From DATARR01 sp044868005 (GTDB taxonomy: Bacteria > Acidobacteriota > Thermoanaerobaculia > Multivoradales > UBA5704), in contig JBIOVX010000285.1 in the NCBI GenBank assembly GCA_044868005.1, forward strand, positions 1 through 64,000: a stretch of 64,000 bases of DNA. Reading direction: 5' to 3'. The position numbers and the translations under genes are program-made. The stretch's first letter is position 1. Every line of letters begins with the position of its first letter. Positions 33,821 through 43,246 of this stretch are shown piece by piece. The notes beneath the pieces are model-generated. The model made no database searches and was not told the origin of the DNA. It worked only from the letters and a program-made list of their open reading frames with translations.

Positions 33821-33919
33821 GCCTTTCCGGCCTCTCATCCTCAAATCTAAATACATCAATTGGTTAGAGAGCGGCCTGCTTCTTGCACCCTCATTCCGGG
33901 GACGGAGCAGGAGCCCATC

Positions 33920-34423
33920 ATGTTCGAGAACCGTATTCTCCGCCGCTGGATCCCGATCTTTCCCACCGTCTTTCTCGGCGCCTTCCTGCTCTCCGCGCCC
34001 GCGACCGGCGGCGTGCCGATCGCGGTGATCGTCCACCCGCAGGTTCCGGTCGACGACCTCAGCCTCGCGGAGCTGCGGCGGATCTTCCTCGGCGAGCGCC
34101 GGTCCTGGTCGCCGGAGCTGGCCGTCACCCTGCTGATGCCTCCCAGCGGTTCGGCCGAGCGCCGGGTCTTGCTGGAAAAGATCTACGAGCGGCGGAGCGA
34201 GGCGCAGTACCAGCAGTACTGGATCAACAAGCTGTTCGATGACGGGCCCCCCGCCGGCCCCAAGATCACCGACTCGCCGAAGATGTCGGCGAGCCTCGCG
34301 CGCGTCATCCCCGGCGCCGTGGCGCTGGTCCCCGCCGGCAAGATCCCGCGCGACGTGAAGGTGCTCCGCATCGACGGCAAGCTGCCGGGCGAGAGCGGCT
34401 ATCCGCTGGTGGCCCGCGGCTGA
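33920..34423 (+). CDS. PstS-like periplasmic binding protein
   Basis: 167 residues. A signal peptide (LGAFLLSAPATGG) precedes VPIAVIVHPQVPVDDLSLAE, LRRIFLGERRSWSPE and a C-terminal VIPGAVALVPAGKIP. This is the small phosphate-binding-like (PBP superfamily) fold. AGGAG lies upstream of ATG 33920. It ends 6 bp before a membrane GGDEF-EAL gene, with no transporter genes nearby. It therefore probably delivers a ligand signal to that sensor rather than serving uptake. The ligand is not known. Confidence 0.85.
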   Translation: MFENRILRRWIPIFPTVFLGAFLLSAPATGGVPIAVIVHPQVPVDDLSLAELRRIFLGERRSWSPELAVTLLMPPSGSAERRVLLEKIYERRSEAQYQQYWINKLFDDGPPAGPKITDSPKMSASLARVIPGAVALVPAGKIPRDVKVLRIDGKLPGESGYPLVARG

Positions 34424-34429
34424 CCCGGG

Positions 34430-36916
34430 ATGATGACGATGACCATGCAGACACGATTGCTCGGCGCGGTGCTGGCGATCCTGGTCTTCTTTTCCCTCAA
34501 CCTCGGGATTCACGACTGGGGCAGCCGATCCAGGGCGAAGAGCTTCGAGGGCCTGCAGAACGCCCTCGACCAGCAGCTCCTCATCGCCGCGATCGAGAGG
34601 TGGCTGAGCGAGGCCCACCGAGAGATCGCCCTGCTCGCGGGAGTCTTCGGCGGCCGGGGAGCGGGGCGGCCGAGCCCGCAAGCCAGGGCGGCTTTCGCGA
34701 AGCGGCTGGATCAGATCGACGCCGGGGTCGCTCGCGGCCGGACGCTCCCAGGGAGCGCGACGCCGACGGCCGACCGCTTCGCCTCGGCCTGGCGGGACCT
34801 CCGCGCCTCCTGGCTGCGGGCCTACGACAGCTTCGGCGTGGACAACGAGCGCGCCATCGCGGAGCTCTCGCTGCGCGCCGACCCTTTGAGCGGCGAAATC
34901 CTCACCCGGCTCCTGCCGCGGTGGGAGCTGGAGGAGCGGAATCGCGCTCGGGACGCGAGCGGGGAGCTGCGCCAGGTCTCCGACCTGGCCGACCGGGTGG
35001 AGATCCTGTTCTTCGTGTTGTCGACGCTCGTCGTGGTCCTGGTGGCCACCAGCGTTTCCCGCTTCCTGGTCTTCCTCAATCGGACTCTGGAAGAGCGGGT
35101 GCGCGAGCGGACGCGGGACCTGGAGCAGGAGGTCGAGGAGCGGCGCAAGGCGGAGGCGGCGCTGCGCCAGAGCGAGGAGCGCTACGCCCTGGCGGCGCAG
35201 GGGGCCAACGACGGGTTGTGGGACTGGGACCTCGAGAACAACAAGCTGTACCTCTCTCCGCGCTGGAAGGAGATGCTCGGCGAATCCGAGCTGAGCGGCA
35301 GTCCGCACGAGTGGTTCGAGCGCGTGCATCCCAAGGACCTGCCGAAGCTGCAGGCGGCGCTGGGCACGCACTCGGCGGAATCGAGCCCGCTCTTCGAATG
35401 CGAGCACCGCATGCGGCACCAGGACGGCAGCTATCGCTGGATGCTCTGCCGCGGCATCGCCCTCTGCGCGGAGAACGGCCGGGCGATGCGCATCGTCGGC
35501 TCGCAGACCGACGTCACGGCGCGCAAGAAGGCGGAGGATCAGCTCCTCCACGACGCGTTCCACGACTCGTTGACCGGTCTGGCCAACCGCGCGCTCTTCC
35601 TCGACCGGCTGAGCCTGTCGCTGGCGCGGGCGAAGCGGCGCCAGAAGTTCCATTTCGCGGTCCTCTTCCTCGACCTCGACCGCTTCAAGGTGATCAACGA
35701 CAGCCTCGGGCACGTGATCGGTGATCAGGTGCTGGTGGCGATCGCCCGCGAGCTGGAGACCTGCGTCCGCCCAGGCGACACGGTGGCGCGGCTCGGCGGC
35801 GACGAGTTCGCCCTGCTGCTGGACGACGTCCGCAACCTCACCGACGTCCAGAGGCTGACGCAGCGGATCCAGGAACGGCTGGCCGCTCCTCTTCAGGTCG
35901 ACGGCACGGAGATGTTCACCAGCGCCAGCATCGGCATCGCCTTCGGCACGGCCGGGTATGACAAGCCGGAGGAGATCCTGCGCGACGCCGACGCCGCCAT
36001 GTACCGCGCCAAGGCCTTGGGCAGGAACCGTCACGAGGTGTTCGACGAGGCGCTCCACCTGGCGACGCTCGACCGGCTGCGGCTGGAGACCGATCTGCGG
36101 CACGCCGTCGAGGAGCGGAGCTTCGGGATCCATTACCAGCCGATCGTCTGCCTGGATGACGGGCGGATCACCGGCTTCGAAGCTCTGGTGCGCTGGCGGC
36201 ATCCGGTATGGGGCCTCGTGCCGCCCGACCAGTTCATCCAGGTGGCCGAAGAGACGGGATTGATCCTGCCGATCGGCGGCTGGGTGCTCTCGGAAGCCTG
36301 CGAGAGAATCCACCGCTGGCAGCGGGAGCACCCGTCCGATCCGCCCCTGGCGATCAACGTCAACCTGTCGCGGCGGCAGCTCCTGCAGGTCGATCTCATC
36401 GAGCAGATCCGCCACATCCTGGCGCGGACGGGCCTGCCGCCCGCGAGCCTCAAGCTGGAGATTACGGAGAGCGCGATCCTGGAGAATCCGGCGGCCGCCA
36501 CGGAGTCGCTACGGCACCTGAAATCTCTGGACATCGGCCTGTGCGTCGACGACTTCGGCACCGGCTATTCGTCGCTGAGCTCGCTGCAGCAGTTCCCGGT
36601 CGACGTGCTGAAGATCGACCGCTCCTTCATCCGCGGCATGGGACCGGAAGGCGAGCGGGACGAGATCGTGCGCGCCGTGGTCGGGCTGGCGCACAGCCTG
36701 CGCATGGAGGTGGTGGCCGAGGGGGTCGAGACCGGCGGACAGCTCGCGCGGCTGCGGGAGATGGACTGCGATTACGGCCAGGGCTACCTGCTCAGCCAGG
36801 CCCTCGACGAGGAGGAGATCGAAGGCCTGCTGCAGCGGATGGGTCCCTGGGCCGGCCCGCCCGCGGACGGCGGGAGGTCGGGCTCCCTGCTTGAGGAGAC
36901 GTTCACTCCTGCGTGA
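34430..36916 (+). CDS. Membrane PAS-GGDEF-EAL cyclic-di-GMP protein
   Basis: 828 residues. Transmembrane helices near 8-26 and 196-218 flank a helical periplasmic sensor. A coiled coil (ERVRERTRDLEQEVEERRKA), a PAS domain (about 250-365), GGDEF (motif intact near 456) and EAL (FEALVRWRHP near 584, with DDFGTGYSSLSSL later) follow. Both catalytic motifs are intact, so it may make or break cyclic di-GMP depending on input. The preceding gene encodes the likely periplasmic ligand-binding partner. A stem-loop follows at 36921. Confidence 0.95.
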   Translation: MMTMTMQTRLLGAVLAILVFFSLNLGIHDWGSRSRAKSFEGLQNALDQQLLIAAIERWLSEAHREIALLAGVFGGRGAGRPSPQARAAFAKRLDQIDAGVARGRTLPGSATPTADRFASAWRDLRASWLRAYDSFGVDNERAIAELSLRADPLSGEILTRLLPRWELEERNRARDASGELRQVSDLADRVEILFFVLSTLVVVLVATSVSRFLVFLNRTLEERVRERTRDLEQEVEERRKAEAALRQSEERYALAAQGANDGLWDWDLENNKLYLSPRWKEMLGESELSGSPHEWFERVHPKDLPKLQAALGTHSAESSPLFECEHRMRHQDGSYRWMLCRGIALCAENGRAMRIVGSQTDVTARKKAEDQLLHDAFHDSLTGLANRALFLDRLSLSLARAKRRQKFHFAVLFLDLDRFKVINDSLGHVIGDQVLVAIARELETCVRPGDTVARLGGDEFALLLDDVRNLTDVQRLTQRIQERLAAPLQVDGTEMFTSASIGIAFGTAGYDKPEEILRDADAAMYRAKALGRNRHEVFDEALHLATLDRLRLETDLRHAVEERSFGIHYQPIVCLDDGRITGFEALVRWRHPVWGLVPPDQFIQVAEETGLILPIGGWVLSEACERIHRWQREHPSDPPLAINVNLSRRQLLQVDLIEQIRHILARTGLPPASLKLEITESAILENPAAATESLRHLKSLDIGLCVDDFGTGYSSLSSLQQFPVDVLKIDRSFIRGMGPEGERDEIVRAVVGLAHSLRMEVVAEGVETGGQLARLREMDCDYGQGYLLSQALDEEEIEGLLQRMGPWAGPPADGGRSGSLLEETFTPA

Positions 36917-36920
36917 CTCT

Positions 36921-36940
36921 TCTATATCCGGAGATATAGA
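36921..36940 (+). terminator. Stem-loop after the GGDEF-EAL gene
   Basis: TCTATAT-CCGGAG-ATATAGA forms a 7-bp stem. The sequence after it is AT-rich but has no T-run, so termination is only possible. Confidence 0.4.
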
Positions 36941-37001
36941 GGAAATTATAACTGGGGGACGGGTGGATTTCTCCCTCATCGTCTTATAGGTTGAGGAATC
37001 C

Positions 37002-38180
37002 ATGTCCACCCCCCGCTCCCGCGTCCTGCTCGTAGACGACGATGCCGACGACCGCGCCCTCGCCCGGCTCGTGCTCGCGCACGAGTTGCCCGAGATCGAC
37101 GTCGAGGAGATCGCCGACGCGCCGGCCTTCGCGCGGGCCTGGGGCCGGCGGAGCTTCGATCTGGTGATCCTGGAGCGGGAGCTGCGCTGGGGGGACGGGC
37201 TGGCGCTCCTCGCGGTGATCAAGGAGGACTGGCCCGAGGCGCCGGTGATCCTCTTTACGCGCCCAGGCGACGAGGAGCTTGCCGTGCGGGCCGTGCGCCT
37301 GGGAGCGGACGACTGTCTCGCCAAGCGGCCGGCGGGCTTCCTCCGGCTGCCTGCCGTGGTGCGCGCGGCCCTGGAGAAGCGCCGCTGCCGGCGCTCCGCG
37401 AGCGCGGGGCCGCTGCAGTCGCTCCTCGAGCGGGCGATCGAGGACGTCACCACCCGCAAGCAGGCCGACTACGAGAACGCCCTGCGCGCGGCGCAGCTCC
37501 GGCGCTCCAACGAGGAGCTGCTGCAGTTCGCCTCCATGGCCGCGCACGAGCTGCAGGCGCCGGTGCGCACCATGGAGCGCTACACGCAGCTCCTCAAGGA
37601 GGACTACGCGGCGAAGCTGGGGACGGGCGGCGGCGAGCTGGCCGATCTCGTCATCGGCGCCGCGCGCCGCATGCGCCTGCTGATCGAGGACCTGCTGGCG
37701 CTCTCGCGCCTGGACAGCCGCGAGCGCCAGGTGGAGACCGCCGCCGCCGGGGTGCTCTTCGAGCAGGCGCTGGAGAGCCTGCAGGAGGAGATCCAGGAGA
37801 GCGGCGCCGAGATCACCCACTCCTCCTTGCCGGAGATCGAGGGGGAGCCCTCGCTGATCGTCCAGCTCTTCCACAACCTCATCGGCAACGCCATCAAGTT
37901 CCGCGGCGACGAGCCGCCGCGGGTGGAGGTCGCCGCCCGCCGGGCGCCCCGCGAGTGGGTCTTCTCGGTGCGTGACAACGGGATCGGCATCGATGCCGCG
38001 GAGGTGGAGTCGATCTTCACCATCTTCAAGCGCCTTCGCCCGGAGATCCCGGGCAGCGGCGTCGGCCTCGCGCTGTGCCGGAAGATCGTCGAGCGCCATG
38101 GCGGGCGCATCTGGCTGGAGTCGGAGCCCGGCCGCGGCTCCACCTTCCATTTCAGCTTGCCGGTCCCGCGACAGGACTGA
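37002..38180 (+). CDS. Receiver-histidine kinase hybrid with a degenerate receiver
   Basis: 392 residues. The receiver (1-125) has the acidic pocket LLVDDDADDR and the distal Lys (LAKRPAG), but the phospho-acceptor position reads VILERELRWGDG, with Glu58 instead of Asp. The kinase has the phospho-acceptor His182 in AAHELQAPVR. N, G1 and G2 boxes follow: HNLIGNAIKFRG, DNGIGID and GSGVGLALC. It resembles bacteriophytochrome-type HWE/HisKA kinases without an input domain. Glu58 may mimic a phosphorylated state or abolish response. It lies between two cyclic-di-GMP proteins, suggesting one signalling block. Confidence 0.92.
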   Translation: MSTPRSRVLLVDDDADDRALARLVLAHELPEIDVEEIADAPAFARAWGRRSFDLVILERELRWGDGLALLAVIKEDWPEAPVILFTRPGDEELAVRAVRLGADDCLAKRPAGFLRLPAVVRAALEKRRCRRSASAGPLQSLLERAIEDVTTRKQADYENALRAAQLRRSNEELLQFASMAAHELQAPVRTMERYTQLLKEDYAAKLGTGGGELADLVIGAARRMRLLIEDLLALSRLDSRERQVETAAAGVLFEQALESLQEEIQESGAEITHSSLPEIEGEPSLIVQLFHNLIGNAIKFRGDEPPRVEVAARRAPREWVFSVRDNGIGIDAAEVESIFTIFKRLRPEIPGSGVGLALCRKIVERHGGRIWLESEPGRGSTFHFSLPVPRQD

Positions 38181-38307
38181 AAAAGTCTTGCGCACACAAT
38201 GTGTTATGATGAGCGCGTCCTCGAAGTCATGGGTTTTCAGAACATTTCCATATTTATGCTCGGCTGGACGAGAAGCCGGCTTTGATTCGTGCGGAGTTTC
38301 GGAGGGG

Positions 38308-40419
38308 ATGACACGCGGCGAGCCGATCGCGGTCCTGATGGTGGAGGATGACCCGGGTGATGCGCGGCTCATTCGCACGTATCTGGGCAGGACCGCCCTC
38401 AAACCTCTTCATGTCACGGTGGTGGACCGCATCTCGGGAGCGCTGGATTTCCTGCGCCGCAACGGCGAGGTGGACGTCGCCCTGCTCGACGTCTCGCTGC
38501 CCGACAGCCGTCCGGGCTCGCTCGACTCCCTGACGCGCATCAAGGCCGAGGCCCCGGACCTGCCGCTGATCCTTCTCACCGGCCACGACGACGAAGACCT
38601 GGCGGTGCGGGCCCTGCGCGAGGGGGCCCAGGACTATCTGGCCAAGAAGACGATCGACAGCGGCCTGCTGGGCCGGGCGATCCGCTACGCGATCGAGCGC
38701 CAGCGGGCGGAGGTGGCGGTGCGCGAGAGCCAGGAGCGTTACGCGCTCGCCGTCAATGGCGCCAAGGACGGCCTCTGGGATTGGGATCTCAAGGCGAACC
38801 GCCTCTACTTCTCACCGCGTTGGAAGTCGATGCTCGGCTACGACAGCGGCGCCATCGGCGAGCAGCCGGCGGAGTGGTTCGAGCGCATCCATCCTGACGA
38901 CCAACCGGCGGTGCAGGCGGCGCTCTCGGCGCATCTCGCCGGGCGTGCGCCCGACTTCGAGAGCGAGTACCGCATACGCCACGCGGGTGGCGGCTATCGC
39001 TGGGTGCTCACCCGCGGCCTCGCGGTGCGCGACGAGGAGGGGGAGGCCTACCGCATGGCCGGCTCGCAGTCGGACATCACGGCGCGCAAGATGGCGGAGG
39101 AGCGCCTGCTGCACGACGCCTTCCACGATCATCTGACGGGGCTGCCCAACCGCGCCCTGTTCATGGATCGTCTCGGCATGGCCATCGCGCACGCCAAGCG
39201 GCGGCTGAGCTACACCTACGCCGTCCTGTTCATCGATCTCGACCGCTTCAAGAACGTCAACGACAGCCTCGGCCACAGCGTCGGCGACGAGCTGCTGATC
39301 GCCGTCGCCCGGCGGCTCGAGTCGTGCCTGCGCCCGGGGGACACCGTGGCGCGCCTCGGCGGCGACGAGTTCACCATCCTGCTCGACGAGGTGACCGACG
39401 TCGACCACGCCGTGCAGGTGGCCCAGCGGCTGCACCGCGAGATGGTGCGGCCTTTCAAGGTGCAGGGCCACGAAGTGTTCGTCACCATGAGCCTCGGCAT
39501 CACGCTGGGCGCCGGCGGGCACTACGACCGTCCCGAGGAGGTGTTGCGCGACGCGGACACCGCGATGTACGGCGCCAAGACCTCCGGCAAGGCGCGGGAC
39601 GCCGTTTTCGACTACCAGATGCACGACCGCGCGGTGGCCCTGCTGGAGCTCGAGACCGACCTGCGGCGGGCCATCGAGCGCGCGGAGTTCGAGATCTACT
39701 ATCAGCCCATCGTCTCGCTCGCCAGCGGCAAGATCGACGCCTTCGAGGCCCTGCTGCGCTGGCGGCACCCCCGGCGGGGTCTCCTCTCGCCGGACAGCTT
39801 CGTGCCGGTCGCCGAGGATACGGGGCTGATCGTTCCCATCGGCTGGTGGGTGCTGCACGAGGCCTGCAGCCAGCTCGCGTACTGGCAGTCGCTGCCGTGG
39901 GCCGGCCGGCCCCTCGCGGTCACGGTCAATCTCTCGGGCAAGCAGTTCATGCAGGCGGACCTCGTCGAGCGGGTCGAGGAGATCCTGCACACCACGGGGA
40001 TTCAACCGGGCAGCCTGCGGCTGGAGATGACCGAGAGCACGATCATGGAGCAGGCCGAGGAGGCGGTGGAGAAGCTCATGGCCCTCCGCCGTCTCGGCGT
40101 CAAGCTCTACATCGATGATTTCGGCACCGGCTACTCGTCGTTGAGCTATCTCCACCGGCTGCCGGTGGACGCCCTGAAGATCGACCGCTCGTTCATCAGC
40201 GAGATGGACAGCGGGAGCGAGCGCGCGGAGATCGTCGGCACCATCGTGACGCTCGCCCGCACCCTGCGGATGGACGTCGCCGCCGAGGGGATCGAGACCG
40301 CCGAGCAGGTCAGCCGGCTGCGCGCCCTCGCCTGCCACTACGGCCAGGGCTACTTCTTTTCGGAGCCTCTGGGAAGCACCGCCGCCGGCGGGCTGATCGA
40401 GGCCGGCGCGAGCTGGTGA
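38308..40419 (+). CDS. Receiver-PAS-GGDEF-EAL response regulator
   Basis: 703 residues. The receiver (1-125) is intact: LMVEDDPGDARL, phospho-Asp near 61 in VALLDVSLPDS, and Lys in YLAKKT. PAS (about 140-260), GGDEF (351-355 in RLGGDEFTILLDE) and EAL (FEALLRWRHP, near 479) follow, with DDFGTGYSSLSYL intact. It is soluble. ATG 38308 starts right at the receiver; a longer in-frame start near 38209 would add about 33 residues. The histidine kinase 130 bp upstream is the natural candidate phosphodonor. It shares PAS-GGDEF-EAL organisation with the 34430 gene and may be its soluble paralogue. Confidence 0.93.
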   Translation: MTRGEPIAVLMVEDDPGDARLIRTYLGRTALKPLHVTVVDRISGALDFLRRNGEVDVALLDVSLPDSRPGSLDSLTRIKAEAPDLPLILLTGHDDEDLAVRALREGAQDYLAKKTIDSGLLGRAIRYAIERQRAEVAVRESQERYALAVNGAKDGLWDWDLKANRLYFSPRWKSMLGYDSGAIGEQPAEWFERIHPDDQPAVQAALSAHLAGRAPDFESEYRIRHAGGGYRWVLTRGLAVRDEEGEAYRMAGSQSDITARKMAEERLLHDAFHDHLTGLPNRALFMDRLGMAIAHAKRRLSYTYAVLFIDLDRFKNVNDSLGHSVGDELLIAVARRLESCLRPGDTVARLGGDEFTILLDEVTDVDHAVQVAQRLHREMVRPFKVQGHEVFVTMSLGITLGAGGHYDRPEEVLRDADTAMYGAKTSGKARDAVFDYQMHDRAVALLELETDLRRAIERAEFEIYYQPIVSLASGKIDAFEALLRWRHPRRGLLSPDSFVPVAEDTGLIVPIGWWVLHEACSQLAYWQSLPWAGRPLAVTVNLSGKQFMQADLVERVEEILHTTGIQPGSLRLEMTESTIMEQAEEAVEKLMALRRLGVKLYIDDFGTGYSSLSYLHRLPVDALKIDRSFISEMDSGSERAEIVGTIVTLARTLRMDVAAEGIETAEQVSRLRALACHYGQGYFFSEPLGSTAAGGLIEAGASW

Positions 40420-40440
40420 GCGCCGCGGGACGTCTGAATC

Positions 40441-40857
40441 CTAAGTCGCGGCGACGGCGCCTGCCGGGATCGGCACCGGCTGGTTGTTGCGGTCCACGTG
40501 GACGTAGACCACCTCGGCCTCGGTGACCTTCACCCGGCCGGAGCCGGTGCTGCGCTCGGCCTCCACCGTCACCTTGACCGTCACCGAGGTGCGGCCGATC
40601 CGCAGGGTCTCGGTGAAGAAGCTCACCAGATCGCCGACGAAGACCGGGGAGTGGAAGACCACCTCGCGCATGGCGACGGTCACCAGCCGGCCGGGGAGGG
40701 GGACGTGGTGGTGGGCCTCCACCGCTCCCGCCTGGTCGATGTAGGAGAGGATGATGCCGCCGAAGATGGTGCCCAGGGCGTTGGTGTCCTTGGGCATCAG
40801 GACCACGCGGATGGCCGGCTGGCGGGGTCCGGCGGTGGGGGGGGCGGTGTCGTGCAT
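40441..40857 (-). CDS. YciA-type acyl-CoA thioesterase
   Basis: 138 residues, a hot-dog fold. The signature NALGTIFGGIILSYIDQAGA contains the catalytic Asp and helix. A central strand region (VTVAMREVVFHSPVFVGDLV) and the C-terminal VYVHVDRNNQPVPIP follow. These enzymes hydrolyse acyl-CoA thioesters and form hexamers. It is a single gene, divergent from the ECF sigma gene. Confidence 0.9.
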   Translation of the reverse strand: MHDTAPPTAGPRQPAIRVVLMPKDTNALGTIFGGIILSYIDQAGAVEAHHHVPLPGRLVTVAMREVVFHSPVFVGDLVSFFTETLRIGRTSVTVKVTVEAERSTGSGRVKVTEAEVVYVHVDRNNQPVPIPAGAVAAT

Positions 40858-40925
40858 GCATCCTCCTCTGCGGCTTCATGCTATCCTAGGCCGCCCCCTG
40901 TCAAGGTCCACCGGCTGACCTCGGC

Positions 40926-41519
40926 ATGAATCCCACCTCATCGCCCAACCCCCTGGAATCCATGAACGACGCCGCGCTTTTGCGCCTGGTGGCGGACCGC
41001 CAGGCCGAGGCGCTCGGCGTGCTGTACAACCGCTATGCCGCGACGCTGCTCGCTCTCGGTAAGCGCATCCTGGGGAGCCTCGCCGACGCCGAGGAGGTCC
41101 TGCAGGAGGTTTTCCTCTACGTATGGAATCACGCCGGCCGCTACGACGCCGGTCGGTCGTCCGTCTCCACCTGGCTGGTCCTCGTCGCCCGCAGCCGTGC
41201 CATCGACCGGCTGCGCACCCGCAAGGTGGTCGAGCGCACGCACGAGACCGCCCACCAGGGCTCGCCGCCGGAGCATGCATCTCCCGAGGGGGTGGAGACC
41301 GTATTTGTCCATGAGAGGCGGGAGAAGGTCCGCGGCGAGATGGACAAGCTCCCGCCGGAGCAGAAGCAGGTCCTCGAGATGGCGTTCTATGAGGGCCTGA
41401 GCCAGAGCGAGATCGCGGCCAAGGCCGATCTGCCCCTGGGCACGGTCAAGACGCGGACGCTGCTGGCGATGAAGAAACTACGCGGCGCCCTGCGCGACGA
41501 GGTCCGGCAACTGTTGTGA
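40926..41519 (+). CDS. ECF sigma factor (SigK-like)
   Basis: 197 residues. Region 2 is seen in NRYAATLLALGKRILGSLAD and VLQEVFLYVWNHAGRYD. Region 4 is seen in EGLSQSEIAAKADLPLGTVK. The start is ATG 40926 or the in-frame ATG at 40962. Its TGA overlaps the GTG of the next gene, which encodes an RskA-type anti-sigma factor, so they form a regulatory pair. The signal and regulon are not visible; such sigma factors normally transcribe their own operon. Confidence 0.95.
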   Translation: MNPTSSPNPLESMNDAALLRLVADRQAEALGVLYNRYAATLLALGKRILGSLADAEEVLQEVFLYVWNHAGRYDAGRSSVSTWLVLVARSRAIDRLRTRKVVERTHETAHQGSPPEHASPEGVETVFVHERREKVRGEMDKLPPEQKQVLEMAFYEGLSQSEIAAKADLPLGTVKTRTLLAMKKLRGALRDEVRQLL

Positions 41520-42424
41520 GCAACGGCGAACCCTCTTCCGAAGATCTGACCATCCTGGCGGCCATCGAGTCGCTGGAGCGGGGGACCGGTTCGTTCCGCG
41601 CGCCGCGTGGGGACGAGGCCGCCGAGACGCTGGCGCGCCTGTATACCGAGGTTCTCGGCCTTCTCCCTTACGATCTCGCGCCGGTGGAGCCCGCGCCGGA
41701 GGTTCGCAAGCGGCTGCTGGACGCCATCCACGGCGACGAGACCCAGCCCGCGGCCTCGCCGGTGATGGCAGCCGTTCCTCCTCGCGCCGCGGCGGAGGTG
41801 CGTCCGCTGCGTCCGGTCATATCGGCGCCGCCGGTGGTTGCCGCTCGCCGCCTGCCGGCGCGCCGCTGGCCCCTGGCGCTCGCCGCCACCCTCTGTCTCG
41901 CGCTCCTCGGGCTTTCGGCGTGGCTCTACCTCCAGTTGGGCCAGCAGCGGCAGACGATCGCGCGCCTGCAGGACGAGCTGATCGCCGAGAAGAACCGCGC
42001 CGAGGAGGCGGTCGCGGCAGCGCGCCGGTCCCAGACCTCCGACCAGGACCTGCGCCAGACCCTCGCGTTCGTGGCCTCTCGCGTCGGTGTCGTGGGCCCG
42101 CTGCGTCCGCCCGCCGAAGCTCCCCAGCCCGGAGCGCAAGGCATGCTCCTGGTGGCTGCCGACCACCAGCACTGGTACCTCTCGCTCGAGGGGCTCCAGC
42201 CTGCCGAGCCGAGAAAGGTCTACAAGCTCTGGTTCGTCGCCGATGGAGGGACGGTGAGCGCCGGCTCCTTCACGGCCCGTCCGGGAGCGCCCGTGGAACT
42301 GAGCTCGGAAACCATGCCGGCCGGGACCACCGGCGCAAGAATCACGCTCGAGGAGAATGCCGCCGTTTCAGCTCCCGCCGGTCCCGAGATTCTCCGCACC
42401 GAAACGTTGTTCGTGGTCGGATAA
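41516..42424 (+). CDS. RskA-type membrane anti-sigma factor
   Basis: 302 residues. The GTG start overlaps the sigma-factor stop. The N-terminal 80 residues should bind the sigma factor; a classical HxxxCxxC zinc site is absent. A transmembrane helix (ALAATLCLALLGLSAWLYLQ, about 121-142) and a coiled coil (IARLQDELIAEKNRAEEAVA) follow. The C-terminal extracytoplasmic RskA domain includes WYLSLEGLQPAEPRKVYKLW. Release of the sigma factor probably needs regulated proteolysis. Confidence 0.9.
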   Translation: MSNGEPSSEDLTILAAIESLERGTGSFRAPRGDEAAETLARLYTEVLGLLPYDLAPVEPAPEVRKRLLDAIHGDETQPAASPVMAAVPPRAAAEVRPLRPVISAPPVVAARRLPARRWPLALAATLCLALLGLSAWLYLQLGQQRQTIARLQDELIAEKNRAEEAVAAARRSQTSDQDLRQTLAFVASRVGVVGPLRPPAEAPQPGAQGMLLVAADHQHWYLSLEGLQPAEPRKVYKLWFVADGGTVSAGSFTARPGAPVELSSETMPAGTTGARITLEENAAVSAPAGPEILRTETLFVVG

Positions 42425-42430
42425 CCCAGG

Positions 42431-43153
42431 CTACTTTGGCGGCTTCGCCGGCCGCATCTCCACCAGGCTCGGGAGGGCGTGCGGCGGGTAGGCGAGCAAA
42501 TGGAGGATCATCGCAGCGATGTCCGCCGGCTTCAGGCGCCAGCTCTGGTCTTGCCGCCGCCCGCTCGGATGGGAGAAATCGCTCTCGACGCTGCCAGGCA
42601 GGATCGCGGCGACGCGCACGCCGTGCTGGCGCAGGTCGAGCATGGCGGCCTCGGAGAGACCGATGAGGCCGAACTTGCTGGCGTTGTAGGCGGCACCGCC
42701 CGCCATCGGGTTCTTCCCCGCCAGTGAGGCGATGTTGAAGATCCAGCCGTCGCCCTGGCGCTTCATCGCCGGCGCCACGGCGTGGAGGAAGTAGAAGCAG
42801 CCGGAGAGGTTAGTCTCGATCACCTCCCGCCACTGCTCGCCGCTCAGCTCGTCCACCGGGCCGAAGGTGCCTACGCCGGCGTTGTTGACCAGGCAGTCGA
42901 TCCGTCCCTCGTCCCGCAGGACCTCTTCTACGAAGCGGTCCACCTCCTCCTGGTTCCGTACGTCCACGGCGCGGCCGAGGACCGCGTCCCCGAAGGTCTC
43001 CACGAGCTCCCGCTGCGCCGCCTCGACCGAACGCGGGCTCCGGCTGCAGAAGCGGACTCGCCAGCCCTCGTGAAGCAGGGCCTCGGCGATCCCTCGGCCG
43101 ATGCCGCGGCTGCCGCCGGTGACGATGGCGATCTTCTTGCGATCCTCTGCCAT
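42431..43153 (-). CDS. Short-chain dehydrogenase/reductase
   Basis: 240 residues, a classical SDR. The dinucleotide motif is TGGSRGIG (13-20), followed by NNAG, the catalytic Ser region FNIASLAG and YNASKFG. All catalytic residues are present. NADP preference is likely from the Arg near the first strand but not certain. The substrate is not known. ATG 43153 follows GGAGAGAG. The gene is convergent with the anti-sigma gene and divergent from the peptidase gene. Confidence 0.92.
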   Translation of the reverse strand: MAEDRKKIAIVTGGSRGIGRGIAEALLHEGWRVRFCSRSPRSVEAAQRELVETFGDAVLGRAVDVRNQEEVDRFVEEVLRDEGRIDCLVNNAGVGTFGPVDELSGEQWREVIETNLSGCFYFLHAVAPAMKRQGDGWIFNIASLAGKNPMAGGAAYNASKFGLIGLSEAAMLDLRQHGVRVAAILPGSVESDFSHPSGRRQDQSWRLKPADIAAMILHLLAYPPHALPSLVEMRPAKPPK

Positions 43154-43246
43154 AGTCTCTCTCCTTCAGGAGGGACTGTATCAGCCGCCTCCAGGCTGAA
43201 ATAGGAAGTTGACGTCACCTGTTTTACTGAGCGGAAAGGGATAACC

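Noticed and set aside
33305..36415. A 1036-residue minus-strand frame across the HTH-TPR, PstS-like and GGDEF-EAL genes
   Set aside because: It spans three well-supported plus-strand genes and has antisense-type composition.
36921..37001. A tRNA or structured RNA between the GGDEF-EAL and histidine kinase genes
   Set aside because: Only one short AT-rich stem is present; no cloverleaf or conserved tRNA box was found.
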